Positions 19,370 through 29,574 of a stretch of DNA of 29,574 nt are shown one piece after another. Under the pieces are notes generated by a model. It saw nothing but the letters and a program-made list of their open reading frames with translations, had not been told where the DNA came from and made no database searches. Within the stretch, counting starts at the first letter, position 1; each line of letters opens with the position of its first letter. The position numbers and the translations under genes are program-made. The DNA is taken from NCBI GenBank assembly GCA_009801015.1, contig VHZZ01001805.1:88308-117881 (forward strand). The letters are read 5' to 3'. Origin of the DNA: Silene noctiflora. Lineage: Eukaryota; Streptophyta; Magnoliopsida; Caryophyllales; Caryophyllaceae.

Positions 19370-22300
19370 ATTTAGTAAAGCTGAATTCCCACGCTCAATG
19401 TTATGAAATGTATTTTTAATTTCTAGAGCATTAAGTTAGATTTCCCTTCAGCAAAACTGAGCCACTACTTCTCTTATATTGGATCCCACCACATAACCTT
19501 AGACACCAACTACTGATACTAAATCTTGTCTACTTTTTCGTGTTTAAATTATATGGAACGATTTTTTTGACTAAATTTTTGATGAAATTGTCATTAATTA
19601 AGGCTCATTTATAAATGTCTCAGTATGACAATTCGCCTTTCAACTCGCTATAGGCGGGAACCTTTTAAGCACTAGAGTGATGTTAATGTCGTGGGTCTAC
19701 CGTCTATGCCTACTGCCGTGTTCAAGTCCAATTGACCAAATGAATAACTCAAGTTCAAATACTCCCCGCGAGATTTAAACTTCTGATCCCTGAAGCTTCA
19801 ATAATCAATACTAGACTATAATTATCTATCAGTAATTATAATTAGTCCTGTCTGTCGTAGACGTAAGGTAGCGGTTGTAGGTACCTTCATTATTCGTACA
19901 ACTACCTGCAGCAAGGGGCTGCTGCTGTTTTGGAAGAATCCTGTTAATGTGTTTTTGTCATTTTATTTGATGTCAGCGCACCAAAAAGTGGGAAACTGCG
20001 TGTTTTCTGTTCATGCTTTTAGTGGGAAAGGAGCTTATTATTACATAAACGTATACCTTGTCCACAAAGGATGTCTAAATATATAACTTTGATGACATAA
20101 ACAAACACCCTGATGAACAACAGTAATATCTGTTTTATATTAAGAAAAGACCCACATTTCTGCTTTAACCAACTTTTGATTATTAATATAATCGACAAAT
20201 TTATGGACCGTCGCCTCATCTCATCATCTTTTTGACCCTTGCTCCCTCTCAAAGGATCAAATTTCTAAGTACAAAAAGGACAGATGAGATGTTAGTGGAT
20301 GATGATATGAATCCACTCTTGTTTTATTTCTCTGTGAATTCACCATTTTTCTCTAGCTGCAAGTGCGCTTCGAATAAGATAGATTAGTGTACTGGTTTAC
20401 CTGATGTTACTTGAATGATAATGTTAATTGATTATGTTTAGATTTGTATGAATATACCTTGGAATTGACCTCTTAACTATATGGACTACGTAGACGAAAA
20501 CAGTTCACTATTATATGCTCTGATGCTCATAGATAAGTTTATTTATTTGGATGAGTTGCTTGGTGTTAGGATTACACCATAAAAAGATTGGTAAGCCGTA
20601 ATCCACCTTAAGAAAACAGGGATATTCTGAGACTTAGGAAAATCAATAACCGAAAAGAATGAATACATTTGTTATCGTAGAAACATAAATTTTTCGGTAA
20701 ATATACTGTATGTAACTTGGACACGTCTTAGATGTATAGATGTGCAGCGTAGTTTTTACATGAATATTCTTGAAAAGAACTGTATTTTTGGCCTAAAAAT
20801 GAATTCATGCTGTTGGAACTTTGGAAGGATTAAAGTGTTAGACACGCGACCTGCAATCAAAGTTCAACGCGAAGTTATATGTGATCATTAAGAGAGGCTT
20901 GCAACTAATCTCCATTACTTTTTCCTTGTACTTGTTAATTGTGTTGTTTGAATGTCTCTAGCTGTATACTTATTAATTGTGTGTTGTTTGATTTGGGAAT
21001 GCAGAAGAAAACCTCTGTGAAGGATATGAATATGTGATCACTCAGTAATATAAAATGCAGGTATCTATCTTTTTTATCTTGTGTTGATGTTGATCAAGAG
21101 TATCCCCTACCGACATGCAGAATTCTATCTGAATTGCAGTAATAGGAACATAATCTCGTATTCAACTTTATTTTTAAACTTGGTGTTTAGATGTCTACTG
21201 TAGATATCAGTAATTCAGTACACGCATTCATAGTGCAGCAATTTTATGCATAACACAGAACAGTCGAAATATCAAATTTACAGACATGGTGAAAACTCAA
21301 GGTTTCAAGCTGTGTTTTTGAATTGTCATCTTGAAAAATCGCCTTAAATGCTCACTGCAACCTACCAAAAGACGGTTTTACACAGAATATGGCAAAAACT
21401 CTGAAAATGATCTTTAGTATCAAGCATGGAGAAATTTCAAGGTTTCAAGGTGTGTTTCGTGTCATGTTAAAAAACCACCTCAAACTTGTTGCGAATCTTA
21501 CGATGCTTGCATCAAATTTTACAAACCTTTCTGGGATATAAAGCGGAATGGTAAAAGTATCAATTAACTGGCTCTTCGCAATTACCACAAATTAGATTTG
21601 GCAGAAAAGATGCATACATGTTTTAGAAGGTGTCAAAAGGCTGGATTCTAATGCACTAGAATATTGCCTATTATATAACTATACAGACAATTTTGAAGCC
21701 ATAAAAAATATCCTCTACAGTATACAGAACAAGGATATGGTTATTATTGAATGATGAATAACTTAGATTATTTTGCACTTATTGCATTATTGGAAAGAAT
21801 AATGGGATCAAGTTCTCAGCCATCAATTATACATGATATGATGATTATGATCGTGCTAGTATATTATAGGTGCTTCAACTTATCTAAACTTGATTTGTTG
21901 CCAACACTTTCTCTTGGCAAATAGAAACTTCTGCAAATTCTGGTGTAAAGCCGTCTTATATAAACTTCCCGTAGAAAACACTTGCCTAGTGCATAAAGTA
22001 AGTCGTTACATGTTGTAGTAACCATCTTAGATAGTAACCCTTTTTACTAATAGTTTGTAAGAATAATAATCATGTTACAAATCACGGTAATTAATCCGTG
22101 ACCTGTTAGTTTTATACTATTCGTAACCCTTTTTACTACTTTTAAGTGCCCATATCTGTATCCGACTTGATTTTACAAAATGTTATTGTTAGACCGTTTT
22201 ACTGGAATCATGTCCATGTTACTTAAACTCGGGCACTTAATATGATCGAAAAGTCATGCTTTTCTCTTAAAGTAAAGTATATTTCATACTCATATTTAAG

Positions 22301-22440
22301 TGTCGAATATCGGACATAGGTGTTGATATATGAAGGCTGAGTAAGGGCGGGAAGAATTAAAGTTGAAACTGAATTTTGTTAACAAAATATAGAAAGTGGA
22401 TCCCACTAGGAAATGTCACTAAGAATGCTACCACTAACCA
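19370..22440. other. Long intergenic region, no gene recognised
   Basis: About 3 kb of AT-rich DNA with no supported coding exon on either strand. Two diverged direct copies of a segment of roughly 60 bp (AACTCAAGGTTTCAAGCTGTGTTTT near 21295 and ATTTCAAGGTTTCAAGGTGTGTTTC near 21433) and a 20-bp palindrome near 22083 are the only structures noted. The last part must contain the distal promoter of the FUSC-like gene. Confidence 0.5.
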
Positions 22441-22444
22441 TCCT

Positions 22445-22450
22445 ATATAT
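22445..22450 (+). promoter_or_regulatory. Candidate TATA box of the FUSC-like gene
   Basis: TATATAT starting near 22444 lies about 120 bp upstream of the chosen ATG at 22567. A C/T-rich leader follows (CCTCACCATTGTCTTGCTTC), as is common near plant transcription starts. Confidence 0.45.
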
Positions 22451-22566
22451 TCCTTACTACAAATACCCATCTTCATTCCCTTAAGAGTTGCCTCACCATT
22501 GTCTTGCTTCTCTACTCAACATCCTTCCTTCTATTCAAGACAAACAACAAATCAAAGATCAAGACA

Positions 22567-25494
22567 ATGATGAGTAAAAGCGAGCAATTCGATAGAACAC
22601 TAGTCATTTGGAAATCGAGCCTATACTCAGCCTTAAGAACAGCTATAGCTTGCATTATAGTAGGGTGCATAACACTTTACGGCCCTGAACCCGTAAGAAA
22701 CCAAGTGGCATTCCCGGCATTTTCATATGTCGTGGTAATACTTATTATCACGAATGCAACTTTAGGGGATGCAATGCGCGGTTGTTGGCAGGCGTTGTAT
22801 GCCACTATCCAAACTGTTTGTCCTGCCCTTGTTTGTTTGTCCATTGTTGGGCCCACTAGGTTAACTGCCACTTCAACCTCTTTGGTGTTAGCCATTGCAG
22901 CCTTTTTCATCGCGCTGCCTGAGTGGACCCATATTGTGGCCAAGAGGATTGCATTAGGCCAGCTTGTTATTATATATGTCATTGGATATATAGATGCTGA
23001 GCAAACTGATGCTTTCATGCATCCTTTTCATGTTGCTGCAAGCACTGCTCTAGGAGCCCTGGCTTGTGTTTTCGCCTTGTTGCTGCCTTTCCCGTACCTT
23101 GCTTCCTCTGAGGTAAATAAATACTGAATTTAAACGTTTCTTTTGTGTTAGTTCTTTGATTGCATGGCTAAATTTAGGTTAACTTGGTATACAACTTAAC
23201 TTTTGCACAGTTTACAGTAGTGTCTTTGGTAAATAAACGAACCACATTGTAGTTTTTTTGCTGACGAGATTCAAGCACTAGTCGTGAATACCACTGTTCT
23301 ATGACTTTACCTGACTTACTTCTACGACGAGCTTCAAGTGCCCGGGACTGTTTTTACTAGAAATCTTAAAAACTTGCCTCAAAAGCTTAAATCATCATCC
23401 TGACAATCTGACATACAATAGGGCCATCTTATCCGTGTTTACACTAAATTATGGAACAAGGCAAACAAACTTGTAAGGTGATGTTAAGGAAAGTGTTTGT
23501 CTAATGTCTGCAGGTAAAAAGAAACAGCAAGTCGTTTGCAGAGAACGCATCAGAAAGACTGAAAATCTGTGTGAAAGCGTGTTTTGCAGAAGACGGTGTC
23601 TCTTCACAAGCACTGATTTCTCAAGCCAAGTGGTTAGCGACTAAAGCAAAGAAGTTTCTTCATGGCATCAAAGCCAGACAAGTAAGCAGAACTTATACGT
23701 TATGTTCAACTAATCCCGAAAATTTAGAAATTCATGTGTACTGTACTTAACTAACAATTTATTCAATGTTGTGCGCAGGAAAGTATGAACTGTGAGAGAT
23801 TTCTAGTGAACTTCTTAAGGCCTTATTGCAAGAACCCAGGGGATCGGATTCAAGGGCTAGAGACACCATTAAAAGGGATGGAGATTGCGTTAAGCAATTC
23901 GCCACCTTTTTCACTAATGGATGAAGGATTGAGGGATGGGATTAGTAATTTAGAGAGACAAATTAGTCAAAACTTGGAGCAACTTAAGACTCATATTCCC
24001 TGTGAGTCCTCAACTGTACCCGAATCTAATTCAGGAAATACCATGAGGTTCCTCCAAACACTTCAAACTCCCCCGTCAAGTGAAACCGATTTGCCATCCT
24101 ATTTCTTTTTGTTTTGTATGAAGCTCCTACATACTCAATCAAGAACAATGACAATTCCTACATCCACTCCCAAAACTGATAAAAACAAAAACACCCCGGA
24201 AAACCAGGACCAACCAAATGGGTTTTCTCTTAAACAGGTTTGGACCAATTTCCCTTTCACTGCCAACAGGAATAGGCTAGTCCCGGCCTTGAAATGTTCG
24301 CTTTCCTTAGGCTTGGCCGTGTTTTTTGGGCTTAATTACAGCAAGCCAAACGGGTTTTGGGCTGGCCTGCCTGTAGGCATCAGTTTAGCAGTAGCTAGGG
24401 AAGCTACATTCAAGGTTACTAATGTCAAATTCCAAGGGACGGTTATTGGTAACGTTTACGGAGTTCTAGGTTGTTTCATTTTTGAGAGGTTTGTTCAAGT
24501 AAGGTTCTTAGCCCTACTACCTTGGTTCATATTCACAAGTTTTCTTCAACAAAGCAAAATGTATGGTCAAGCAGGTGCTGTGTCTGCTGCTATTGGTGCT
24601 GTCCTCATTTTAGGCCGAAAAAACTTTGGGCCACCAAGCGACTTTGCTGTGGCCCGAATAATTGAAACGTTCATCGGGTTGACCTGTGCTATTACAGTAG
24701 AACTCTTCTTACAGCCCACTAGAGCTGCTACCCTGGCTAAAACTGAACTTGTTACAACTCTCAGTACACTGCAAGATTCACTGTCCTCGATCGATCTCCT
24801 GGCTATGTCCAAAGAAGAGCTTCAAGAGAGGAATAAAGGGCTTAAAAATAATTTGATTGCACTCGAGAAATATGTCAGTGAAGCTGAAGCGGAACCTAGC
24901 TTTTGGTTCATACCATTTCACTCTACTGCTTATAAGAAGATGCTGGATTCTCTAACAAGAATGGCTGATCTTCTACATTTCATGGCTCATGGGATTGGTG
25001 CTCTTGAAGAGTATATTAAAAGACTTGAAGGTGTACCGTCAAAGAATGTATTCGATAAAATTAATGGCGATGTCAAGCTTGTCGGAAAACTAACAGGCTC
25101 GTTTACAAAATCCTTCCAAGAAATCATTTCAATAAAGTCTCTCATAGTACTTGAGAATGACCTTGCCAAAAATGGCAAAACATATGATGTTGAACTAGGG
25201 AAGGCCTGCAATAATCCTTTCAATTTAGATCAAAAAGATATTGGAAAGATCACTGTCTCGTTCATCGATCATTTGAAGGAAGTGTTCGAGAAGATCGAGT
25301 TCTCTGAGGACGAGGAAGAGATGAAGAGTCGAATGATGCTAAGCCTCAGTGCCATCGGATATTGCATGAATTACCTGATGAAGGAAACCGCGGAGATCGA
25401 GAAAGGAGTAAAAGAACTAGTTCAATGGGAAAATCCTAAAAGTCAGATTAATCTGCGTGAAATTTCATGTAAAATCCATGCATTATATGATTAA
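22567..25494 (+). CDS. FUSC / aromatic-acid-exporter-like multi-pass membrane protein
   Basis: Three exons join in phase 0: 22567-23112, 23514-23681 and 23779-25494, giving 809 residues. I chose the ATG at 22567 (MMSKSEQFDRT) over the upstream in-frame ATG at 22504, because the extra 21 residues look like translated leader. The N-terminal part (residues 15-182) has about six hydrophobic spans. A soluble, partly helical linker follows (about 183-400). A second membrane cluster lies at about 402-557 (RNRLVPALKCSLSLGLAVFF, then FQGTVIGNVYGVLGCFIF and AVARIIETFIGLTC). A long helical C-terminal cytosolic tail completes the protein. This duplicated layout fits the plant FUSC (fusaric acid resistance) family, related to bacterial AaeB/YccS and distantly to ALMT anion channels. 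Substrates of the plant members are mostly unknown; export of organic acids or phenolics is the family-based inference. No lesion is visible. Confidence 0.88.
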
Positions 25495-25785
25495 GTTATC
25501 TGGTTTCCTCACTTTCCTGTGTTGCAGTAGTAAAATGATACAGTAACAGAAACATTGTTGCATTATGGATTACTTGTGTGATTGTGATTATGTTAACAGT
25601 TTCTTTCGGTTTCTGTATAGAAATATATTATGCTGACAAAGTATTTCTGCGCGATTTCTGGTTGTGGATTTTAATATAAATTTAAGTTTTATACCTACAA
25701 TTAAAAAAACAAACAAAACAGATAATTAGCAAGTACTCCTCCAAGAACTAAGAAAAGTATGTGTGAAAAAATAGAGGCACTTTTT
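25495..25785. other. 3' flank of the FUSC-like gene
   Basis: Probable 3' untranslated region with T-rich and AATATAAA-like sequence around 25670. It ends against the convergent tRNA gene. No other feature is seen. Confidence 0.5.
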
Positions 25786-25790
25786 AAAAA
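25786..25790 (-). terminator. Pol III terminator of tRNA-His
   Basis: AAAAA on the plus strand is a run of five T on the tRNA strand, one base beyond the tRNA 3' end, the usual Pol III stop. Confidence 0.75.
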
Positions 25791-25791
25791 C

Positions 25792-25863
25792 TGTGGCTGC
25801 TGGGATTCGAGCCCAGGTCTCCACGGCCACAACGTGGAATTCTAACCACTAAACTACAGCCAC
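25792..25863 (-). tRNA. trnH-GUG: tRNA-His (GUG)
   Basis: The minus strand folds as a complete 72-nt cytosolic tRNA. The acceptor stem GTGGCTG pairs with CAGCCAC, followed by discriminator A. The A-box region is TAGTTTAGTGGTTAGAAT. The anticodon stem CCACG/CGTGG encloses loop TTGTGGC with anticodon GTG. The T arm is CTGGG/CCCAG with loop CTCGAAT. There is no intron. An AT-rich TTATAA stretch lies about 30 bp upstream, as plant tRNA genes often have. The gene looks functional and converges on the FUSC-like gene. Confidence 0.97.
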
Positions 25864-26127
25864 TTTGGTGACTGATAAGGCAAACTTTGTTTACTTATAA
25901 ATTCAAAATGTCTAATATAATAATTCCCAACTTGCCTTGTTCCAGATGATAATAATTTTACTTTACTATATTGTTCCATTTGCTGGTTTTAATTTACTTG
26001 CTTACCAAAATAATTATTAAAAAAACATAAATTTTAATTAAAAAAATAAATGCGTGTTAAGTATCATACCATTTGTGTATACAAAATAAATATATTATTT
26101 TTCCCTATCCAGTCTTATATACACAAG
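25864..26127. other. AT-rich spacer upstream of the tRNA gene
   Basis: No gene or bounded repeat is recognised. Confidence 0.5.
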
Positions 26128-26335
26128 TACTCCCTTCGTCCCGGTCATTTGTTATCCTTTGGTTTTGGCACAAAGACCAAGGAAAAAGGAGGGAGCCAAT
26201 TATAAGATGACAAGTGGACTAAACTGAATGTGAAAGATCAAATTATTCATCAAATGTAATTCTAAAATAGAAAGGATAACAATTGACGGAGACACCCAAA
26301 AATGAAAAAAGACAATGACCGGGACGGAGGGAGTA
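26128..26335 (+). mobile_element. Stowaway-like MITE, copy A
   Basis: The element starts TACTCCCTTCGTCCCGGTCATTTG and ends CAATGACCGGGACGGAGGGAGTA, with long terminal inverted repeats and TA flanks. The body includes AAGACCAAGGAAAAAGGAGG and TTATAAGATGACAAGTGGAC. The same body appears in reverse orientation at 29409 to the window end. Non-coding, about 208 bp. Confidence 0.85.
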
Positions 26336-26772
26336 ATATTTAAGGAAAAGTTAGTATCAAGTCATCATTTTGTCAAAGTGAGTAGTTTTTTTCAATTTAT
26401 TTTCTCAAGTTTTTCTATCATATTTCCAATGGTCACTTTTTAACTAGAGAAAATATGATCACTATTAATCGTACATTGCTCATTTTTTTCGTGTACGACG
26501 GTCACACGCAATAGCTATTGCTCTTTTCTCGTTGATAATTTAAACAACACATTTTTGAGCTTATCCTGCTTATACCAATCACTTTACTCAATTGTTTCAT
26601 GATTTAGGGTGGTTTTACTTTTATGGGACTGCATTTACTGTATTAAAGCTAAAATTATAGTATGTGATTGTAAATTGTTTTTGCAAGGTGTGATTTTTAA
26701 TGAAAGGGAGACCTTCAAACAATGACACTACAGCTAAAATTGTACTCCGTATGTGATTGTATTTGTATGTTA
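26336..26772. other. AT-rich intergenic DNA
   Basis: No supported gene. An ACTCCGTATGTGATTG motif near 26744 resembles degenerate MITE sequence. Confidence 0.45.
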
Positions 26773-26845
26773 TACTCCCTCCGTCCTAATCTTAATACAC
26801 GTCACAAAGAATAAAAAGGTTAAACAAATGAATGGAACGGAGGTC
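26773..26845. mobile_element. Short Stowaway-like MITE
   Basis: TACTCCCTCCGTCCTAATC at the left and GAATGGAACGGAGG at the right are inverted termini; the right TA is not clear. About 70 bp. Confidence 0.5.
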
Positions 26846-26858
26846 TATGGTACATTGG

Positions 26859-26959
26859 TACTTCGTCTATTCCATTTAGTTGTACACATTTGAAATCTCG
26901 CTCACACCACACCACGTATTTTGAAAAATGTATACAGTCAATTGAAACGGAGAAAGTAC
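26859..26959. mobile_element. Stowaway-like MITE adjacent to the previous one
   Basis: TACTTCGTCTATTCCATTTAG on the left is inverted relative to CAATTGAAACGGAGAAAGTA on the right, with TA ends. It resembles the copy at 19265-19366 in its termini. Confidence 0.55.
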
Positions 26960-27432
26960 TTATAGAACATAACATGATTTGGATTTGACTGAAAGTTTTG
27001 AGTTTTGAATGGAAGAATAATGTGGATTTGGTAATGAGTTGATATTCATTTTGATGATATAGTTGGTGGGTAGTTAGGGTACTATGCAAAAATGTAAACC
27101 ATTAAGGGAAGAAACTCTAGTTGACTAGTTGTGCTATGTTGAGTATGAGTCCATTAAGAATTTAAGAGTGTTTATATGTTTGATGGAGATGATGTGTACA
27201 AGTTTTTCGTCGTTGGTTCTCCGTGAATTCAGGTAGTGGGAATTAGGTTTAACAAGAACTTTCAAAGAAGTAGCCATTTGTTAGTTTAATTGGCTCTCTA
27301 ACGGATTCCATTGTCGATAGTGGTGTAGCTTGTTCAATGCGCAAATGTTGCGTAACAGTGGCCTTGATAATTGACATGTTCGCATTTTGAGCAAGTCGTT
27401 GATAGATTTCTTTGTCCGTTGCTGACAGTCAA
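26960..27432. other. Spacer before the UXS remnant
   Basis: No recognised gene. Some of this could be decayed 5' sequence or introns of the UXS copy, but no exon can be matched. Confidence 0.4.
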
Positions 27433-29343
27433 ACCTGTAAATTTTGATCATGGGAGAAGCAGGATTCGTATTTGCCTCAAAATGGATTATTGATGCTGCA
27501 TATGCCCTGTTAAACTTCAATTTAACTAACGACTACAAAAAATTGAGCTGTCTTGTTTTGGGGATGTATTTTTTCCGCTTCTTTAATTTGGCAGTAGTTT
27601 TTCCTTGGGCTGACTTTGCTATATGTTTCACTTGAACTTGTCTTCTTAAGAATTTATATGAGACACAGTAACATCGGTAGGTGCGTCCCTCAGTTTTGTT
27701 CAGATGTCTTTCCAGTTCATACTGGTTATTGCTGCAGAATGCGGTATGCATGTCACAGAAAGCTTTATGCAACTCACTGCTCATCTTAGACTATCACTGG
27801 TATTTTGAGTAGGAATTTTTATATGGTTTCTGTTGTCTGCAGATGTCACAGAGCCGTTGTTGGTTGAGGTTGATCATATTTATCGCCTTGCTTGTCCTGC
27901 ATCCCCTATTTTCTACTAGCACAACGCCGTTAAGGCGAGTACTAAGCTGATCTTATTTGCTTACAGCAGTAATTAACATGATAAGCAGATCATGGGGAAC
28001 TTTGTTCTCAGTCATTCCCCTGTGGAAGGGACCGAAACAACTGAAATATTCATTGATTTTTTGCGCTGTATACTTCACAGACGATCAAGACGAATGTTAT
28101 GGGTACTCTGAACATGCTGGGACTTGCTAAACGTGTCTGAGCTAGGTATGAAACTTTATATCAGTATTTTCCATATGCTCTGTGAGATTTGCCAACATGT
28201 TTCCGCATTAAATTTCTTACAGGATTTTGCTTACATTACCTCTGAGGTGTATGGTGATCCGCTTGTTCATCCTTAGCTAAAAAGGTACTGGAGAAATGTT
28301 AAACCCAATTGGTAAGCACTGTAACTAAAATATGTATACGTCATTGCAAATCAGTAGAGAAATGAATCATGTTAAATAAGTTGTTTCAATCTTCAATGGC
28401 GTTTACTGTTTATGGATGTTACCGATCCTTTGTCAGGAGTTAGAAATTGTTATGATGCAGGAAAGCGTGTTGCTGAAACGTTGATGTTTGATTATCGCAG
28501 ACAGCATACCATTGGTATGTGCATTTCCTCTTGTGAGCTGGTCTTCTTTAGTAAGGCCTCTGTATTAAGAGAATTTTCCTTATTTTCTTTGGACAGAGAT
28601 TCGGGTAGCCCGGCTTTTCAATACTTATGGACCTCCCATGAATATTGATGATGGCATAAGCAACGGTATGAATTGGTAAATTCTGATTATCTTTCTCATC
28701 TTTCGCAGAGATGAGCCGTTCACAGTTCAGGCTCCTGGAACCCAGAGTGACACAGTAGCTTTTGTTACGTCACAGTTCAGGCTCGTGGATGGAGAACATA
28801 CTGGTGCAATCAACATTGGAAAATAAAATGACCTTTGTTTAAGAACACATTGCAGTACTGCACACTTCAACTTGGAATTTCAGCCATTTGTTTTCGTCAT
28901 TTTTATGTGGATTTTTTGTTTGCTAATTGTTTTGGACACATGCAGGTGAATTACAGTCCTTGAACTCGCGGATACTGTAAAAAAGGCAAGTTCCTGACTA
29001 TGTTACTGATGTTCCTCTCACTCTGCTCAATCGCATTGCTTAAATGCTTAATGTTCTATGTTACCTCAAGTTTTCAAAATGATTGCAGAGGTTTACTGAT
29101 TATATCAGTATGGAGTGATACCCGTGTGTTCAGGAGCGTGATTGTCTGATACACCCAAAAACGGACATTCTAATACATTGTACTGCACGATGGATATTAA
29201 CATTGTTGTATCTTGAATCCTAGAATTGATAAATCCAGAAATCATGATATTATCAGTGGAGAATACACCAGATGACCCAAGACACAGAAAGCCTGATATA
29301 ACCAATGCAAACGAACTTCTTGATTGCGAGCCAATGATCAAGT
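27433..29343 (+). pseudogene. UXS-like: UDP-glucuronate decarboxylase (UDP-xylose synthase) pseudogene, introns retained
   Basis: Blocks follow UXS order, separated by intron-like spacers. They are a doubtful N-terminal Rossmann relic (GEAGFV, 27444-27500); DVTEPLLVEVDHIYRLACPA (27843-27934); TIKTNVMGTLNMLGLAKRV (28081-28145); a segment containing SEVYGDPLVHP (28223-28311); NCYDAGKRVAETLMFDY with the SDR YxxxK motif (28437-28514); EIRVARLFNTYGPPMNIDDG (28597-28665); DEPFTVQAPGTQ then GEHTGAINIG (28709-28826); a frameshifted LELADTV-like piece (28946-28987); and ENTPDDPRHRKPDITNANEL (29259-29330). Lesions include in-frame stops at TAG 27918 (expected Lys), TGA 28138 (expected Gly) and TAG 28274 (expected Gln), a 1-base loss near 28234, a GC in place of GT at one donor (27935), and deletion of the CYVSD region. 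Functional UXS makes UDP-xylose from UDP-glucuronate for cell-wall synthesis. Introns show that this is a DNA-level duplicate and not a retrocopy. Confidence 0.85.
28720..28784 (+). repeat. 15-bp direct repeat inside the UXS pseudogene
   Basis: TCACAGTTCAGGCTC occurs at 28720-28734 and 28770-28784, 50 bp apart. The second copy sits where the functional gene would encode the CYVSD-to-LIRLM segment, so it looks like filler sequence at a deletion. Confidence 0.8.
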
Positions 29344-29367
29344 TACACCAGATGACCCAAGACACAG
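29264..29367 (+). repeat. 24-bp direct repeat at the end of the UXS pseudogene
   Basis: A 24-bp string starting TACACCAGATGACCCAAGAC occurs at 29264-29287 and 29344-29367, 80 bp apart. The first copy is in its expected UXS context (encoding TPDDPRH). The second follows GAGCCAATGATCAAGT, where the gene should continue into its last residues. Confidence 0.9.
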
Positions 29368-29408
29368 CGTATTGAATAGCCAGGGAACAAAGGAATGCAA
29401 AGAAAACT

Positions 29409-29574
29409 ATACTCCCTCCGGACGGTCATTTGTTGTCCTTTTCCATTTTGGGGTGTCTCAATGAATTGTTGTCCTTTCGATTTTTGGATTGCATTTGATG
29501 AGTAATTTGATCTTTCACATTCAATTTAGTCCACTTGTCATCTTATAATTGGCTCCCTTCTCTTTCCTTGGTCT
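29409..29574 (-). mobile_element. Stowaway-like MITE, copy B, cut by the window end
   Basis: It begins TACTCCCTCCGGACGGTCATTTG and then runs as the reverse complement of the body at 26128-26335: CATTTGATGAGTAATTTGAT, CCACTTGTCATCTTATAATT, CTTTCCTTGGTCT. The far terminus lies beyond the window. Confidence 0.85.

Noticed and set aside
19640..19735. Old SINE suggested by a GTTCAAGTCC B-box-like string
   Set aside because: No convincing A box, tail or target duplication.
1..29574. CRISPR arrays, prophage, operons or bacterial defence systems
   Set aside because: Spliced genes, the tRNA structure and the repeat types are plant nuclear. No regularly spaced repeat array is present.
1..29574. LTR retrotransposon or viral insertion
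   Set aside because: I saw no reverse transcriptase, integrase or gag-like motifs and no long direct terminal repeats.

Overview
This is plant nuclear DNA. It is AT-rich, its genes are split by GT-AG introns, and it carries a plant-type tRNA-His gene, a tRNA-derived SINE and many MITEs. The gene families (thaumatin-like/PR-5, UBC7/13/14-type E2, plant FUSC-type membrane protein, UDP-xylose synthase) point to an angiosperm, probably a eudicot. A Caryophyllales origin is only a guess, based on the style of the short repeats.

Layout. Positions 1-3.3 kb are gene-free and hold three related hAT-like non-autonomous elements; the middle one has a perfect 8-bp target duplication. An intronless thaumatin-like protein gene (3434-4180, +) follows. 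Positions 4.2-6.3 kb hold two more MITEs and an (ATT)n microsatellite. A six-exon E2 ubiquitin-conjugating enzyme gene (6318-9070, +) reconstructs cleanly to 168 residues. A six-exon CRAL-TRIO (Sec14-like) gene (10920-13898, +) is open throughout except for one in-frame TGA at 12150-12152, and one of its introns appears to use a GC donor. Two short exons at 15757-16034 look like the 3' end of a protein I cannot assign.

Positions 16-22.3 kb are intergenic, with a well-delimited SINE (18502-18683, 16-bp target duplication), microsatellites and Stowaway-like MITEs. A three-exon gene for an 809-residue FUSC/aromatic-acid-exporter-like membrane protein spans 22567-25494 (+). A tRNA-His(GUG) gene lies on the minus strand at 25792-25863. 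The last 3.5 kb contain a decayed, intron-retaining copy of a UDP-glucuronate decarboxylase (UXS) gene, bracketed by two copies of one MITE in opposite orientation.

The genes look like independent plant loci: defence/apoplast, ER-linked ubiquitination, lipid transfer and membrane transport. I see no operon-like or clustered pathway and no new multi-gene system. The points most worth checking are the single nonsense codon in the otherwise intact CRAL-TRIO gene, the GC-AG intron, the orphan 3' exons, the layered decay of the UXS copy, and the altered acidic-cleft residues of the thaumatin-like protein.
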